Shown: positions 36,711 to 48,744 of the stretch, piece after piece
Position numbering within the stretch: position 1 is the first letter of the stretch
How the letters are laid out: each line of letters starts with the position of its first letter
Origin: Proteromonas lacertae
Lineage: Eukaryota; Sar; Bigyra; Opalinata; Proteromonadidae
Assembly: GCA_002245135.1 (NCBI GenBank)
Contig: NGBS01001160.1
Span: forward strand, 62,001 to 126,000
Reading direction: 5' to 3'
DNA length: 64,000 nt
Notes under the pieces: generated by a model
The model's database searches: none
Seen by the model: the letters and a program-made list of their open reading frames with translations, nothing else
What the model was told of the DNA's origin: nothing
Translations under genes and position numbers: made by a program

Positions 36711-39700
36711 TTAAAAAAATGGATCATCATCAGTTGTAGTTGAAGGAGCAGCATTATCTGTTGAAGTAAATAAATCATCACCTAAAATATCAGCATTAGA
36801 TGCATTTGTCTCAGAAGGCTGAACATTATCTGAACCGAATATATCATCAATATTATCTTTTGGTTTTTCTTCAGCTTTTTCTTTAGGAGCTGTTTTTGGA
36901 GTTGAAGTTTTCTTTACTGTTGTTTTTGGTGTTGTTTTTGATTTTGATTCAGTTTTTGGTTTGGTTGATTTCTCAGCTTTTGGCTTTTCTTCTTTTGAAG
37001 TTGCTGGTTTATCTTCTTTTGGCTTTTCCTCTTTAGCTTCTTTAGGTTTTACTTCCTTTGGCTTTTCCTCTTTTGGCTTATCTGTCTTTGGTTTCTCCTC
37101 CTTAGGTTTCTCTTCTTTGGATTTTTCTACTTTTGGTTTTTCCTCTTTAGCTTCTTTAGGTTTCTCTGTTTTTGGTTTTTCCTCCTTAGGTTTCTCTTCT
37201 TTAGGTTTTTCTACTTTGGGTTTCTCTTCTTTGGGTTTTTCCTCTTTAGGTTTTTCTTCTCTTGGCTTCTCATCAGAATGATGATGTGATGAAGATTCAT
37301 GATGATGTCTTGATGATTCATGATGATGAGAAGATTCGTAGTGATGATGATCACTTGGTTCTCTATGATGGTGTTTATCATCTGTATGATGTTTAGATGA
37401 TTCATGATGATGTGAAGACTCGTGATGATGTCTGGAACTTTCATGATGTCTAGATGATTCATGGTGGTGTCTAGATGATTCGTGATGATGTCTATCATCT
37501 TTAACATTACTACTACTCTTACTGGCTGATGATCTAGAATTCATTTTCTGTAATCTAGCTTCTTTTTCTTTCTCTAATTCAGCTGGTGTTTTATATCTAC
37601 TATCTTTCTTTTTAGCTTGAAAATGTTGCGGTTTATTCAAATCAATATCGGATATATCATTTACACTTGAACCTCTACCTTTATGATGTTTTCTCTTTGT
37701 ATCTTCTTCTTCATCAGAACTTCCACTATCATCATCTCTTCTTACCGTATAACTGATCTTTGGTGTATTTCTACCAGATCTGAAATGTCTGCCTTTTGAT
37801 AAGGGTGTTAATTTCTCACCATCTAAATCTTCTGGTTTTAATTCAACAACTTCAATTTCTTCTTGATATCCTTCCATTTCATCATCACTACCTCCTTGTA
37901 AATAATTAGGATTTTGTTTTCTTAATTCTTCATCTGTTAACTCAAGATTCTCACCTGGTAATCCTTTAATCACTGGAGCTTCATGATATATGAATTGAAT
38001 ATCAATGAATTGTTCTGAACTTGATTCATTATTCTCATATTTATCTTCTACATCAAATTCTTCACCAATCCATTTATCTAAATCTAATCCTTCAGGAACT
38101 GGAACTTTCTTCTGTGCTTTGGAACTAACTGGGGCAATTTCATTAAACTCTAAATCACTTAATAACATCAAATCATGTTTAGGAATTCCACTTTCTGTGG
38201 TTGGTAATGGATTTCCTTCCTCATCAACTAGTTCAGGCATTTCATTTTCAGGTTCTGGTGGTGGATTAATACCTCCTTTATTAGTATTATTGTTCTTATT
38301 ATCAGTGATTTTTCTAAAGTGTTTTATTTGTATCTTTAAACATGGATCTAATGACATTAATAATGATTGAATTGAAGAAGCTCTTTCTTGAACTTCTACA
38401 TCATATGCTCGAACATATGGTTCAAGATTTGAGGCTATAAACATACCAACTTCTCTTAACTTCAATAACAAACTATCTTCACTTTCTTCACCATCTTCAC
38501 CACTCTTTAACTTCTTTACTAATGAAATATATAACTTTATCACACATTGTATAAACAAAGCTTGAATATTGGCTTGAACATTCAATATTTCATTTCTCAA
38601 TAATATCTTCAAAGTTTCTGTATGTTGTTTTATAGTTAGTGATTCAGGATATTCACCAACTATCCAACTAGCAGCACATAATACAGAATCTAACGCATTT
38701 CCATCTAAAAATGAAGCATCTGATAATAATGGTAACATAGTTTCAACAGCATATTGTCTTAACTCAGGAACTCTAATAACAATATCTAATAATTGGCTTC
38801 TTATTAAATCGCCATGTTTTGAACCTTTCATATATGATAAATCAACTAATATTGATAAATACCATGCAAAATTAGACATGTATTTATATTTACCACAACT
38901 ACACATATCAATTACTTTTTCTATTAAAATATCACGATATCTTATATCATCAGTCTTATCCATATGAACCAATAGTTTTTCAACAAGAGTTTCTAAATTT
39001 TTAGTCGTTTTCATTCCTGCAATTAATTCTAATGCTCTTATTCTAATGGTGATATCTTCATCATCTAAACAATCACTTATATTCTCCATCAATGTCATTA
39101 CAATCTTTGAATCAAACTTCATTAAGGTAATTAAACCAACTAAACCAACATATTTCAAATTTGGATCACTTGATAATATAAATTCTTTTAATTTTGATAA
39201 ACATAATTCAGCTGCTTCTGGTGCAGCTTTTGGTAAACTTCCATCACTTCCTTTACAATAACTTAATGCTAATGCTAACGTATTTAAACATTCAAATTGT
39301 AATGATTTTGATTTACTATCAGTTATTAATCTTGTTAATGGTTCAAGCATCTTTCGAGCTAATCTTGGTTCAACAGTGAAGAGAGTTCCTAATAATTTTA
39401 CTACCTTTATTAACATCCAAACCTTATTAGTATTCTTTAATAAAGTAAAGAAGAATGGAGCTAATGCTAGATAATTACTTGGCTTCTTATTGGCTAATTC
39501 ACAGATTACACATACGGAGGCTGATACTACATTCATATCTTCATCTTCTAATTTGGTTTTAAGTTGTTCAAATGTCATTGCTAATGCTGGTGGATATTTC
39601 AAATACATTTTGTATAAACATAAAACAGCCTTCTTTCGAATGTATGGTTTTTGGTTGTTCAATAACGCAACTACATCGTCTAGTAAATCTGTGGCTAAGT

Positions 39701-40157
39701 CTTTTGTACAGATGTTGCTTAAACAGTTCAATGTATTACCAACTGTGTAGATATCTTTACTGTCTAATCCTTTCTTTAATAAGTTGGATGCTAAGACAAT
39801 TACATCAGTTTCTTCGCTGAAACTTTGACTGGCACAAAGATTTCTAAAAAAATTAACCCATAATTAATATACCCAATTCTTCTGATTTTAAAGCTCTGGA
39901 AAGACATAATTTCGATAATATTAAAGGCCTATAATAAATATTTAGCTATTTCTATAGTATACTGCCCAATCCATTTCATAACCCAACATATTCAAATATA
40001 GCAATTTCAATAATCCATTTGCCTTCTTTTCCATATCAGTGGTCGAGATTTCTTCTTTTATCTCAGTGGTAACTTTTACAACATACTGTTGCTTCTCTGT
40101 ATCATCTCTGCAACTACGAATGCCTTTTACAATATCTTGTAGATTTTTCTCAAACAT
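36711..40157 (-). CDS. AP3D1: AP-3 adaptor complex subunit delta
   Basis: Three exons (introns 39844-39872 and 39929-39962), 1,127 aa. Adaptin N-terminal domain to about residue 600: M-F-E-K-N-L-Q-D-I-V-K-G-I-R, L-L-Y-L-N-M-L-G-Y-E-M-D-W-A-A-F-N-I-I-E (across an intron), armadillo-like repeats and C-A-A-S-W-I-V-G-E-Y-P-E. The hinge contains an H-H-H-E-S-S repeat tract (residues ~865-935) and then about a dozen K-P-K-E-E-K units (~945-1065), ending in an acidic tail. AP-3 sorts cargo from endosomes to lysosome-related organelles. The animal protein also has a charged hinge, but this repeat composition is unusual. Confidence 0.92.
36900..37500 (-). repeat. tandem His/Ser and Lys-Pro-Glu coding repeats in AP-3 delta hinge
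   Basis: 37270-37500 encodes repeats of H-H-H-E-S-S-R; 36960-37265 encodes imperfect repeats of about 12-15 nt (K-P-K-E-E or E-K-P-K). Both are open in the antisense frame too. Confidence 0.8.
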
Positions 40158-40211
40158 ATGAGAAGATATTCAATCAAAATGAAAAAGATATTGATTTGGG
40201 GTATGAAAAAA

Positions 40212-40219
40212 AAGCTTGA
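40212..40219. promoter_or_regulatory. AAGCTTGA motif in AP3D/CCNC divergent promoter
   Basis: Reverse-orientation exact copy of the recurrent motif in an 86-bp shared promoter, 25 bp before the cyclin C ATG. Confidence 0.5.
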
Positions 40220-40243
40220 AAGATTTAAATTCTATTTTGAAAA

Positions 40244-41165
40244 ATGACTTCAAACTACTGGGAATCAACTCAATGGTATGATATTGATCGTTTTATAGAA
40301 TATAGTGTTAATTGGGCTTCTAAATTTACTATAAATGATTTTGTCAATGAAAGTTCAAGTGAATTGAACTTTTTTTCAACAGAGAATCTTCATTATATAA
40401 GAGATTATTTTATATTGTGTATTTTATTGTATTATTATAATATAGTGATAAGACAAACAGGAGATAAATGTAAAATCAACATTAATGCAATATCAACAGC
40501 TATTGTTTACTTTCAAAGAGTTTATTTAATGTATAAATAATAATTAATATTTTAGATCTAATTTTAAAGAATGTAATCCATATTTACTATCTCCAACAGT
40601 TTTATATTTATCATCAAAAGTAGAAGAATATCCTATTAGACTAGATGTAATATTAAGCACATATAGAACTGAATTAATTCAATTAGAAGGTCCATCTTTA
40701 TTATGGCCAACTAAAAGTGTTTATGAATGTGAAGAATTTGTGATTAAACTGATGAATTATGATTTGATGATAAATCATCCTTATAATAATTTATATAGAT
40801 ATTTAAATGAAATAGATTTAGAAAAAACAACCTATTATTCAATATGGACAGTAATAAATGATATGTATTATACTCCAATTCCTTTACTATATTGTCCTGA
40901 TTTGATGATATTATCTGCAATATATGTAATTGGAAGTTATATAGAAAGAGATTTCACTAGTTATTTGAATAAACACCACGTGAATATGGATGATGTCTAT
41001 AAAATTACTTCGTTGTTATTAGAAGTTTATAATCGTAATAACAAGCTGAAACAAAATGTCTTAGAAAATTTTTTGAAAGAATTGGAAAAGAATATGAAAA
41101 AGAATAATGAAATTGCAATTAAAAATCATATAGAGAGTAATAAATATTCAATTTTAAAAGGTTAG
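40244..41165 (+). CDS. CCNC: cyclin C (Mediator kinase module)
   Basis: Three exons (introns 40419-40445 and 40531-40555), 289 aa, stop TAG. The start has N-Y-W-E-S-T-Q-W and the first cyclin box runs from about residue 45. A-I-V-Y-F-Q-R-V-Y-L, P-Y-L-L-S-P-T-V-L-Y-L-S-S-K-V-E-E and then C-E-E-F-V-I-K-L-M-N-Y-D-L-M-I-N-H-P-Y correspond to human cyclin C blocks (A-T-V-Y-F-K-R, S-K-V-E-E, L-I-V-Y-H-P-Y). It partners CDK8 to regulate RNA polymerase II. The C-terminal 30 residues are Lys/Asn-rich. Confidence 0.88.
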
Positions 41166-41290
41166 TATAATAATTTGAATTTTTTGTTACTATATATAAA
41201 TACAATCACAAGAAAACAATGAAAAAAGAAAAAAGAAACGGCTATATGTCAATGACATGTCAAATTGTAATACCGTTATTTCAAATATAA

Positions 41291-44200
41291 ATGTCTAATC
41301 TCCTTTATCAATGGCTTAATAATGAAATACAATTAGACACTTTTGTTTCAGATGAGAGTAGTTTTAGTAATGGATATTTAATTGCTGAAATTCTATACAA
41401 ATACAACCAAATCTCTAATTTTAAAGAGTTTAAAAATTGTAATAGAGTTGATGATATTATTAAAAATTATTGTTTATTGGATAATATATTTACAGAGTTA
41501 AATATCGATTTTAGCACCAGAGATGCAATAGATATGATAAATAATAAAAAAGGAGTAGCATCCAAGCTTTTATACAAAATACAAATGCGTTTAAGAAATG
41601 CTTCAATGACAACTGATACCAGTAGGAACTGCAAAATCTGATCAAGTGGTTAAATTGCCAGTATTTAGAGAAAATGTTCCCAAGAAAACATATACAGAAG
41701 CAAAACACAGAATATTCGAACAGGCACTAAGAATGACTCTTGAAAATCAAAATACAATCATGATGAGAAAGCATTTAAGAAGATTCAACGATACAGCTGA
41801 TATAAATAGAGTATGACAAATATAATTATTATTATTATATGAATAGCGTACTGGTACATCAAGACGTATAAGAGAAAGAAGAGAAGATGAAACAAGAAAT
41901 CAGTCATTCAGACAAACTCAATTAGATAATATGCATAGAATCCGTAAAATGAAAGAAGATAAAGCAAAATATGATAATGAACAATGGTTAATTAATATGT
42001 CCATACGTGAAGCAGAGAATAATTTGAAAAAAGCATTCAAAGAAACACAGTTGAATAAAACAAGAACAAAACAAGTATAGTTATTTATTTGTTTATTGTT
42101 TTATATATAGTGGATGACTATGCAGAATGATATGGCTGTAGTTGATGAATTAGAGATAATGGAACAAACATTGAATTTACCTAGAAAACCAGATCCATTA
42201 GATTTAACCAGTGAAGAAATAGAAAAAAGAGCAGAAGAAACGAAAGAAGAGTTTGATGAAAGAATTAATAAGACAATTGGTCATAAGAGTGAATGGTTGA
42301 AAAATGGAAGAAAAACTTATGAAGAAATCACTAAAAATAGAGAATTCAATAAAGAAAAATCAATTGCTAATACTAAAAGAAGACAAAAGTATAATATTTT
42401 ATTATTTATATGTTAATAGTTTTCTATGTTTATTGATTGAAAATGATGATTAATGACTGTAATAAAAGAATTAATAATAAATTATGTGAATTTGTCTGCA
42501 GAGAAACAAACTATGAAAAGCAATTGAAAAATCAGAACGATGAAATTATTGAGTATATCAAAGTAGCAAGTGATAATCGATTATACCGTCAAAACCAATT
42601 AGATACAAAAGCTGAAGAAAGAAAACAAGAGATCAATGTAATTGATAGTATTTATTATGATAACATATCCAGTAATGTTGAGAGTGAAAGAGATAAGCAA
42701 ATGATCATATATAATGATATAAAAGAATCAAATACCACAGAGTTGACAAAAAGAGATGAAGATGAAATGAGAGATTTATTAAATGAAATTATTTTATTTT
42801 CATTTAATGTAATTGATTATATCGAAGTCAGACATAATAAAGCTCCAGATCATATTATTCGAGATAATTCTAGAATATTCTCAGCTAATATGAAGAAGAA
42901 TAATGAAGATGAACCTGAAGAAGATGGTGCTGAAGATAAGATATTGAATTATAGAGAATTGTATGATTATATAAAAGGTGAATATGAATGGAAATATACT
43001 GAAGAAGATGAATTTAAACATGAAAATGAAGTAACAATTGATGATCAAAACTATGTTAATTTCCCTGAAGGTATCAAGCCATTAACTCGAGAAGGATATC
43101 CAATAGAATATGTAGCTGGTGAAGTATTATATCATATTGAAAAACCATTGTTATCAGCCACCAGAAAGTGGAAGTTAAACCTGAAATACCAGTATTTCCA
43201 ATGCAATTAATAGTAATTGGTAAACCATTTTCAGGTAAATCTACAGTAATAACTGAACTGTGTAAAAGATATAATTTAAAACCAATTTTATTGAGTGAAA
43301 TAATACCAATGATAGTGACTTGTGAAAAGAAATCTTTATATCATGAATATAAGAAACAAATAAAAGATATAATGAGAAAAGGAAGAAATGTAACAGATAG
43401 TTTATTAGTAGATATATTAATAACAACTATAAAGAATATTCCAAAAGAAAAAGTAGGAGAAGGAGAAACTGAATATAAAGGATATATAATTGAAGGATAT
43501 CCTCAAACCTTAGAACAAGCCAAACTATTTGAGTTGAAATTGAGTGGTTATACAGAAAAGAAATTAGAAGAACCATTATATCCAAGACTATATCCATTAC
43601 CTGATAAATATATACCACAAATAACAATAGATGGAGAAAGTAAAATAGATGGAATAATTGACTTATTATATGATAATGATAATATAATAAAAAGAGTAGA
43701 AGGAAGAGTTACAAGTAATAAAAACAAAGAGAATTATCATATTTATAATAATCCACCACCTTCTGAATTACTATTATCAGAGAGTTTAGAACCAACCAAA
43801 GATGATAGGAATTATAATTCAACTATAAGTTGTTATTTATATAGTTACAATAAGTTCCATGATGAAATGATTAAATACTTTGATCGATTTGGTTATTATT
43901 ATGGTGTTGATTTAAATGATAAAGCTGAAGAAGAAGTGATTAATGAAGTGGAAGGTATAATAGCAAGAGTAGAAGAAAGTCAAAATAGCAAGGCAATGAA
44001 GAGAGAAGAGGAATTAACAAGAGAGTATTTACATCAATTACAAATAGAAAAAGAAAAAGAAATGGAAAGAGAAGACTTTGAGAGAAAAACCATGTATGAT
44101 GAAGATATATGGATTCAATTGAAGTTTTTGAATGGTGAAGATGAAGAAGTGCAAGATATGGTGTATAAGCCAATGAGTAAGAGTATGAGTGATAGATTAG

Positions 44201-45667
44201 TAGAAAGAGGATTACCAGTTAGTGATTTGAATGAAAGTTATTTACATCAATGGAAATTAATAGAAAATAAGTATTATATATATTATATTATATTTATTTA
44301 TTATATTTTATTTATATGAATAGTTATATTACTTGTTTACTTGAATTATTTGACAAAGTAAGAAGTACTCATTATAAATGTGTTAATCACTATGATAGTG
44401 TAAGAATGACATATGTTGATTATATAAAGAGAGTTCACTAACAAGCAAGAATTAGTAAATCAATCAATATTGAAATTCAATGAAGTTCCAATAGATTTAA
44501 GAATTAATATTAATACAAAATATGAATTGCATCAACTTATTACAGATTTGAATAATCAATTATGGGAAATAACTGAAAATAGAGACAAAGAGAATGTTAA
44601 AGAATTATTCAGAATAAGAAATGATGATTGGATTTATGATGAATTAGTAATAATTATTGAATGTATAAGTTATACAATGCAAATGGAAATTGATAAATTA
44701 TACACAACGATCAGAATATTAGATGATTATCAGACATTAAATGAAGGAAAATCATTAAAAGTATTAAGTAAAGAAATGGTAGAGAGAGAATGGGAAGGTC
44801 CAATAGTGAATCCTTATTACTTAGAATGGAGTGAAGAAGGAGAATGTGATAATGATTTAAGCACAATTTATGGTTATTTATATCGAAGATGATGGTGATA
44901 CAAAAGGTGGTGCAAAAAAAGGAGCTAAAAAAGACACAAAAAAGAATGATAAAAAGAAGAAAGAAAAGACAAAATCATCAGCAAACAGTAAGAATAAAGA
45001 CAATAGAAAGAGTGTAGCCAAAAGTAAAAAAGGAAAGAAAGGTAAGGAAGTAGAAGAAGAAGAAGTATTAGAAGATAAAGATTATATTACTCCATTAAAG
45101 AATGTATTAGATATTGGATTAAATCGAGGTTTAGTTAGTATTGAAGTGTTAAATAAGAGATTCAGTTTTATACCAAAACCTGATGAAGAAGGTGCAAATG
45201 ATGGAAAGAAAGGAGGTAAAAAGAAGAGTGTAAAAGGTGCATCAAAAGCCAAAGCATCAACAGTCAAGAAAAGTACCAAGAAACCATCTTCCATTAAGAA
45301 AGGAAAAGATAGTGGAGTAGCTGAAGCAGAACCAGAAAAACCAGAAATAACTGAGATGGTTGATGAAATTAGAAAATGTATAGAATATGAATGTAATGAA
45401 TGTGCAAGAAGATATAAACGATTATATAGAATTGGATTACAGTTAATTGAAGAATTTACTGGTATTAGTAAAGATGCATATAAATTTATGAATGAAGAAG
45501 AAAGAAAAGAAATTAAATTAGAATTTGGTAGTATAGAAAGAATAACAAGAGAAATGAGAGAATGTGTAGAAAATGAAAAGCCAATTGAATGTTTATTAAT
45601 GATTGAAAAGAGTGATTATGTAGTTAATAAAACATTGAAATTTGATGAAACTAAAATATATCAATAA
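41291..45667 (+). CDS. SPEF2: SPEF2/CPC1 central-pair ciliary protein; four candidate +1 shifts
   Basis: An N-terminal calponin-homology-like domain (residues 1-105) is followed by long coiled coil. An adenylate-kinase-like domain has P-loop G-K-P-F-S-G-K-S (about residues 596-603). A conserved stretch reads E-V-P-I-D-L-R ... E-L-H-Q-L-I-x-D-L-N-N-Q-L-W-E-I, then comes a Lys-rich region. This is the order of SPEF2/CPC1, which organises projections of the axonemal C1 microtubule. Clear introns: 41811-41843, 42075-42110, 42389-42419, 43124-43164 and 44271-44323. The frame additionally stops at TGA 41639, TAA 42451, TAA 44439 and TGA 44890. Each continues in the +1 frame if the stop's T is skipped, giving 1,392 aa. 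Introns with atypical borders could replace these shifts but cost conserved residues. Confidence 0.87.
41639..41641 (+). other. candidate +1 frameshift at TGA (SPEF2 site 1)
   Basis: Context AAA ATC TGA TCA. Skipping T gives GAT CAA GTG GTT, open for the next 170 bases. Alternative: a 34-nt intron 41589-41622 with borders GTTTAA/CCAG. Confidence 0.4.
42451..42453 (+). other. candidate +1 frameshift at TAA (SPEF2 site 2)
   Basis: After a canonical 31-nt intron the frame reads GAT GAT TAA TGA; skipping T gives AAT GAC TGT AAT AAA, the frame of the next long coiled-coil segment. Alternative: one 80-nt intron 42389-42468, longer than any other here. Confidence 0.45.
44439..44441 (+). other. candidate +1 frameshift at TAA (SPEF2 site 3)
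   Basis: Context AGA GTT CAC TAA CAA. Skipping T gives AAC AAG CAA GAA, so the protein reads Y-I-K-R-V-H-N-K-Q-E-L-V. As I recall, animal SPEF2 has R-P-D-N/T-K-Q-E-F-V here, which places the shift at the stop itself. Confidence 0.5.
44890..44892 (+). other. candidate +1 frameshift at TGA (SPEF2 site 4)
   Basis: Context CGA AGA TGA TGG; skipping T gives GAT GGT GAT ACA and the Lys-rich tail. Alternative: intron 44831-44861 (GTGAAG...TTAAG). Confidence 0.35.
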
Positions 45668-45790
45668 AAAATAAAATTAAATAATTATCTAATGTTTTTT
45701 ATTATTTCAACATTTCTTTTTTCCTTATAACACAAACAATACAATAATAAAAGTAACAAATAAACAACAACAACCGTATAGATTGATAAA

Positions 45791-46975
45791 CTATCTATTG
45801 TGAGCATGATATATAATTAAATTGGGTAATCCTATCAATTGAAATCCATTCTTCTTTACCATTCTTCCAAATCCTTCGGTTTCAACACAATGATCATATA
45901 ATTCCTCAGGAAATACTATTCCGCTTCTAAACACTTTAGATTTAGCTAGAATCATTGTTCCACCAACAGCATCTACATCAATTTCATATAAAAGTGGTTT
46001 GCTTGGATCTCTATATTCATATATTGTTTTGATCCATGTAGTTGGAAATGCAATATATGGATTCATCAAGAAATAATCATTTCGTTGTCTTTTCACATAT
46101 TCAATAACTTCTGGAGTTAAAATCCAAGTATTGGCATCATATCTTGCATCATTTGATGTATCTAACAAACAATTTGGAACAACAACATCTTTGTTTACAC
46201 TCATCATAAGTTCAATAATATCATTATGAGGAGATGTTATAACATCTGAATCTATCCATAATACATAATTTTCATCCCCTAATGTTTGCTTTAATACATA
46301 ATTCCTTAATTCTGCGATTTTCTTCCTTCTATATAGTTGCTTATGCATTTCACGTCTGTTAGGCAAATTCATATTAGCATTTTTATGAACTAATTTAATA
46401 CTTCTGTATAACGGTTTATTCTTTTCGATTTGTTCATTCAGCTTAGACATTGTCTTACTAAAATCTTCACTATCTCCTTCTAATATTCCTATAGATATTT
46501 TCGACTTTGGATAAGTGAAATTGTTAATTAAAGTGAAAAAAGAATCAATATAATCAGATGAGTGAAACAGCGTGATAATTAATACTGATTTATCATCTGA
46601 TACTGGTTTATAGGTAGGAGGTTGGTTGTTATTGTAATTATTATTATTTTCATTAATTGGTGGATTTGCGGTATAGATATATTTTGCTTCTCTTGTTGGC
46701 CATCTATTAAAATGAGGATTTTGTTTATTAATTGTAGGTTGTCTGTTTGCGAATTTATTCTCATTATTTGGATTTGGTTTACTGTTCCGATACTCTATTT
46801 CTGGTTCATTCATTACAGGTTTATTTTTCTCATAATTCCTTTTATTATCAGTATTTTTGTTATGTTCGTAGTTATGTACATCCGAAAGGGGTTTGTTACT
46901 GGTGTTGTTAAGTGCCAAAACTAGACATACTGCTAAAGTGACAACAACAACCAACACAGGAATAAAATAAAACAT
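45791..46975 (-). CDS. GT62 (Anp1/Mnn9-like) glycosyltransferase
   Basis: Intronless, 394 aa, stop TAG. The ATG at 46973-46975 is chosen because a type II signal-anchor (F-Y-F-I-P-V-L-V-V-V-V-T-L-A-V-C-L-V-L-A) follows at once. An Asn/Pro/Lys-rich stem of about 120 residues comes next, then the catalytic domain: V-L-I-I-T-L-F-H-S-S, L-R-N-Y-V-L-K-Q-T-L-G, W-I-D-S-D-V (DxD), D-A-N-T-W and I-D-V-D-A-V-G-G-T-M-I-L. This matches the Anp1/Mnn9/Van1 family of Golgi alpha-mannosyltransferases. No introns, unlike most neighbours. Confidence 0.85.
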   Translation of the reverse strand: MFYFIPVLVVVVTLAVCLVLALNNTSNKPLSDVHNYEHNKNTDNKRNYEKNKPVMNEPEIEYRNSKPNPNNENKFANRQPTINKQNPHFNRWPTREAKYIYTANPPINENNNNYNNNQPPTYKPVSDDKSVLIITLFHSSDYIDSFFTLINNFTYPKSKISIGILEGDSEDFSKTMSKLNEQIEKNKPLYRSIKLVHKNANMNLPNRREMHKQLYRRKKIAELRNYVLKQTLGDENYVLWIDSDVITSPHNDIIELMMSVNKDVVVPNCLLDTSNDARYDANTWILTPEVIEYVKRQRNDYFLMNPYIAFPTTWIKTIYEYRDPSKPLLYEIDVDAVGGTMILAKSKVFRSGIVFPEELYDHCVETEGFGRMVKKNGFQLIGLPNLIIYHAHNR

Positions 46976-47022
46976 CACAAAAGAAGATAAAAATATATCT
47001 GTTTCATTTATGAAACGACAAA

Positions 47023-47029
47023 TCAAGCC
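47023..47029. promoter_or_regulatory. TCAAGCC motif upstream of the GT62 gene
   Basis: Recurrent motif variant 48 bp before the GT62 ATG, in the 152-bp gap to the RNase H2B stop. Confidence 0.35.
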
Positions 47030-47127
47030 AAAAAAACAAACTTTACGCTGAATATAACGAACAATGCAAATAAATATGTTACTTTGATACTGGTGAGAAA
47101 AATGACGATATAGATTTTTGGTTTTTA

Positions 47128-48031
47128 TCAACAGTAACTTCTTTCCTTTGTTTTCTTTGCTTTTTTCTTCTTCTCTTGGTCATCTTTTACTGGTTCTTCG
47201 ATCTTTCGTTTAGGAAGAGGATTTATAAATCTTCTATAATCCTTTGCATCAATACTATATGCAATTTATATTAAAAAATAGTGTAAAATACTCTAATGAA
47301 TTCAATAATGAGTTAAAACTGTCTTTAGAAACGTATTCTTCTATTATTGACAAAGATGTGAACTTGTTGTATCTCTCTTGTTCTATAGAATAAACATATA
47401 CAGCATATGTAATACCTTCAGTCAATTCTTTTGAAGAATTTGGATTTTTATTGATATGTTTTTCTTTGAATATATTCATAAGACCATTAAATTTCATTTT
47501 CAAAAATGTCATCCACTTTTCATTTGAAAATTTATAAAAAGTGTCATTCCCAACAATTTGAGTATCACAGATCAATTCAAGATCACATTTGTCACATTTA
47601 TTGAAATCTATACTGTCTGAAATATAAAGAAGTTGATCTTTGCTTTCAAAATTTTGATGTGTTTCAATAAATGTAACAATTAAGAATAATGGATCTATTG
47701 GCGTTATAGCATAAATACATCCATCTACAATATAACATAATATATGTAATAATTATACTCTTACACACTGAGTTATTGATAAACCATGAAGAATGTCTTT
47801 TAATTGTACATTTACTCAATTCATATAAAGTTCTTTCGAATAGAGCAAATTTTATTTCTTTTTCTGCAGAAGATTATGTCATTAATAATACCTGTGTGTG
47901 GATTCTTAATAGTAAAGACTTCTTTACCGAAACCAGCAAATTTATCGGCAGAAGTGTCTAAAATAATAAATATGATGGTTATCTTTTATACCTCCTCCAA
48001 AGAAAATAACCCTCTTTTGAACTTGGTTCAT
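47128..48031 (-). CDS. RNASEH2B: ribonuclease H2 subunit B
   Basis: Five exons; introns 47255-47291, 47725-47758, 47864-47891 and 47958-47991; 256 aa, stop TGA. Spliced sequence has V-I-F-F-G-G-D, K-R-H-S-S-W-F-I-N-N-S-V, I-T-P-I-D-P-L-F-L-I-V-T-F-I, Y-K-F-S-N-E-K-W-M-T-F-L-K-M-K and a basic tail (K-K-K-K-A-K-K-T-K). These correspond in order to RNASEH2B, the scaffold that with A and C removes ribonucleotides from DNA. Animal B subunits carry a PCNA-binding PIP box near the C terminus; none is evident. Divergent from calmodulin across 131 bp. Confidence 0.85.
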
Positions 48032-48162
48032 ATACGTTTCTGGTGCGAAAAAAATGCAGATTTTTAAACCAATCAGAATCGTAACGAACATTTTTAAACC
48101 AATAATTTTAAATCATTGCTTATTATTCGTTATATTTTTTTAAATAAAAATTACAATCAAAA

Positions 48163-48645
<483 letters not shown>

Positions 48646-48744
48646 TTTATTTAAATTTTATTTGTGAATTTTTATATTTATGAGGATGGGAGTATTACCA
48701 TAAAAAACAATTCTATATTCATAGAAAAATATTGTAATACTAAA

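Noticed and set aside
36961-37281. Plus-strand ORF of S-F-G-F-S-S-L repeats
   Set aside because: Antisense shadow of the Lys-Pro-Glu repeats in AP-3 delta.
42389-42468. Single 80-nt intron in SPEF2
   Set aside because: It restores frame, but a canonical 31-nt GTAT...ATAG intron lies inside it and no other intron here exceeds about 61 nt; intron plus +1 shift is preferred, though not proven.
43124-43210. +1 frameshift at TAA 43208 in SPEF2
   Set aside because: The P-loop strand L-I-V-I-G-K lies upstream of that stop in the other frame, so the change must occur earlier; intron 43124-43164 with a GTAT donor explains it.
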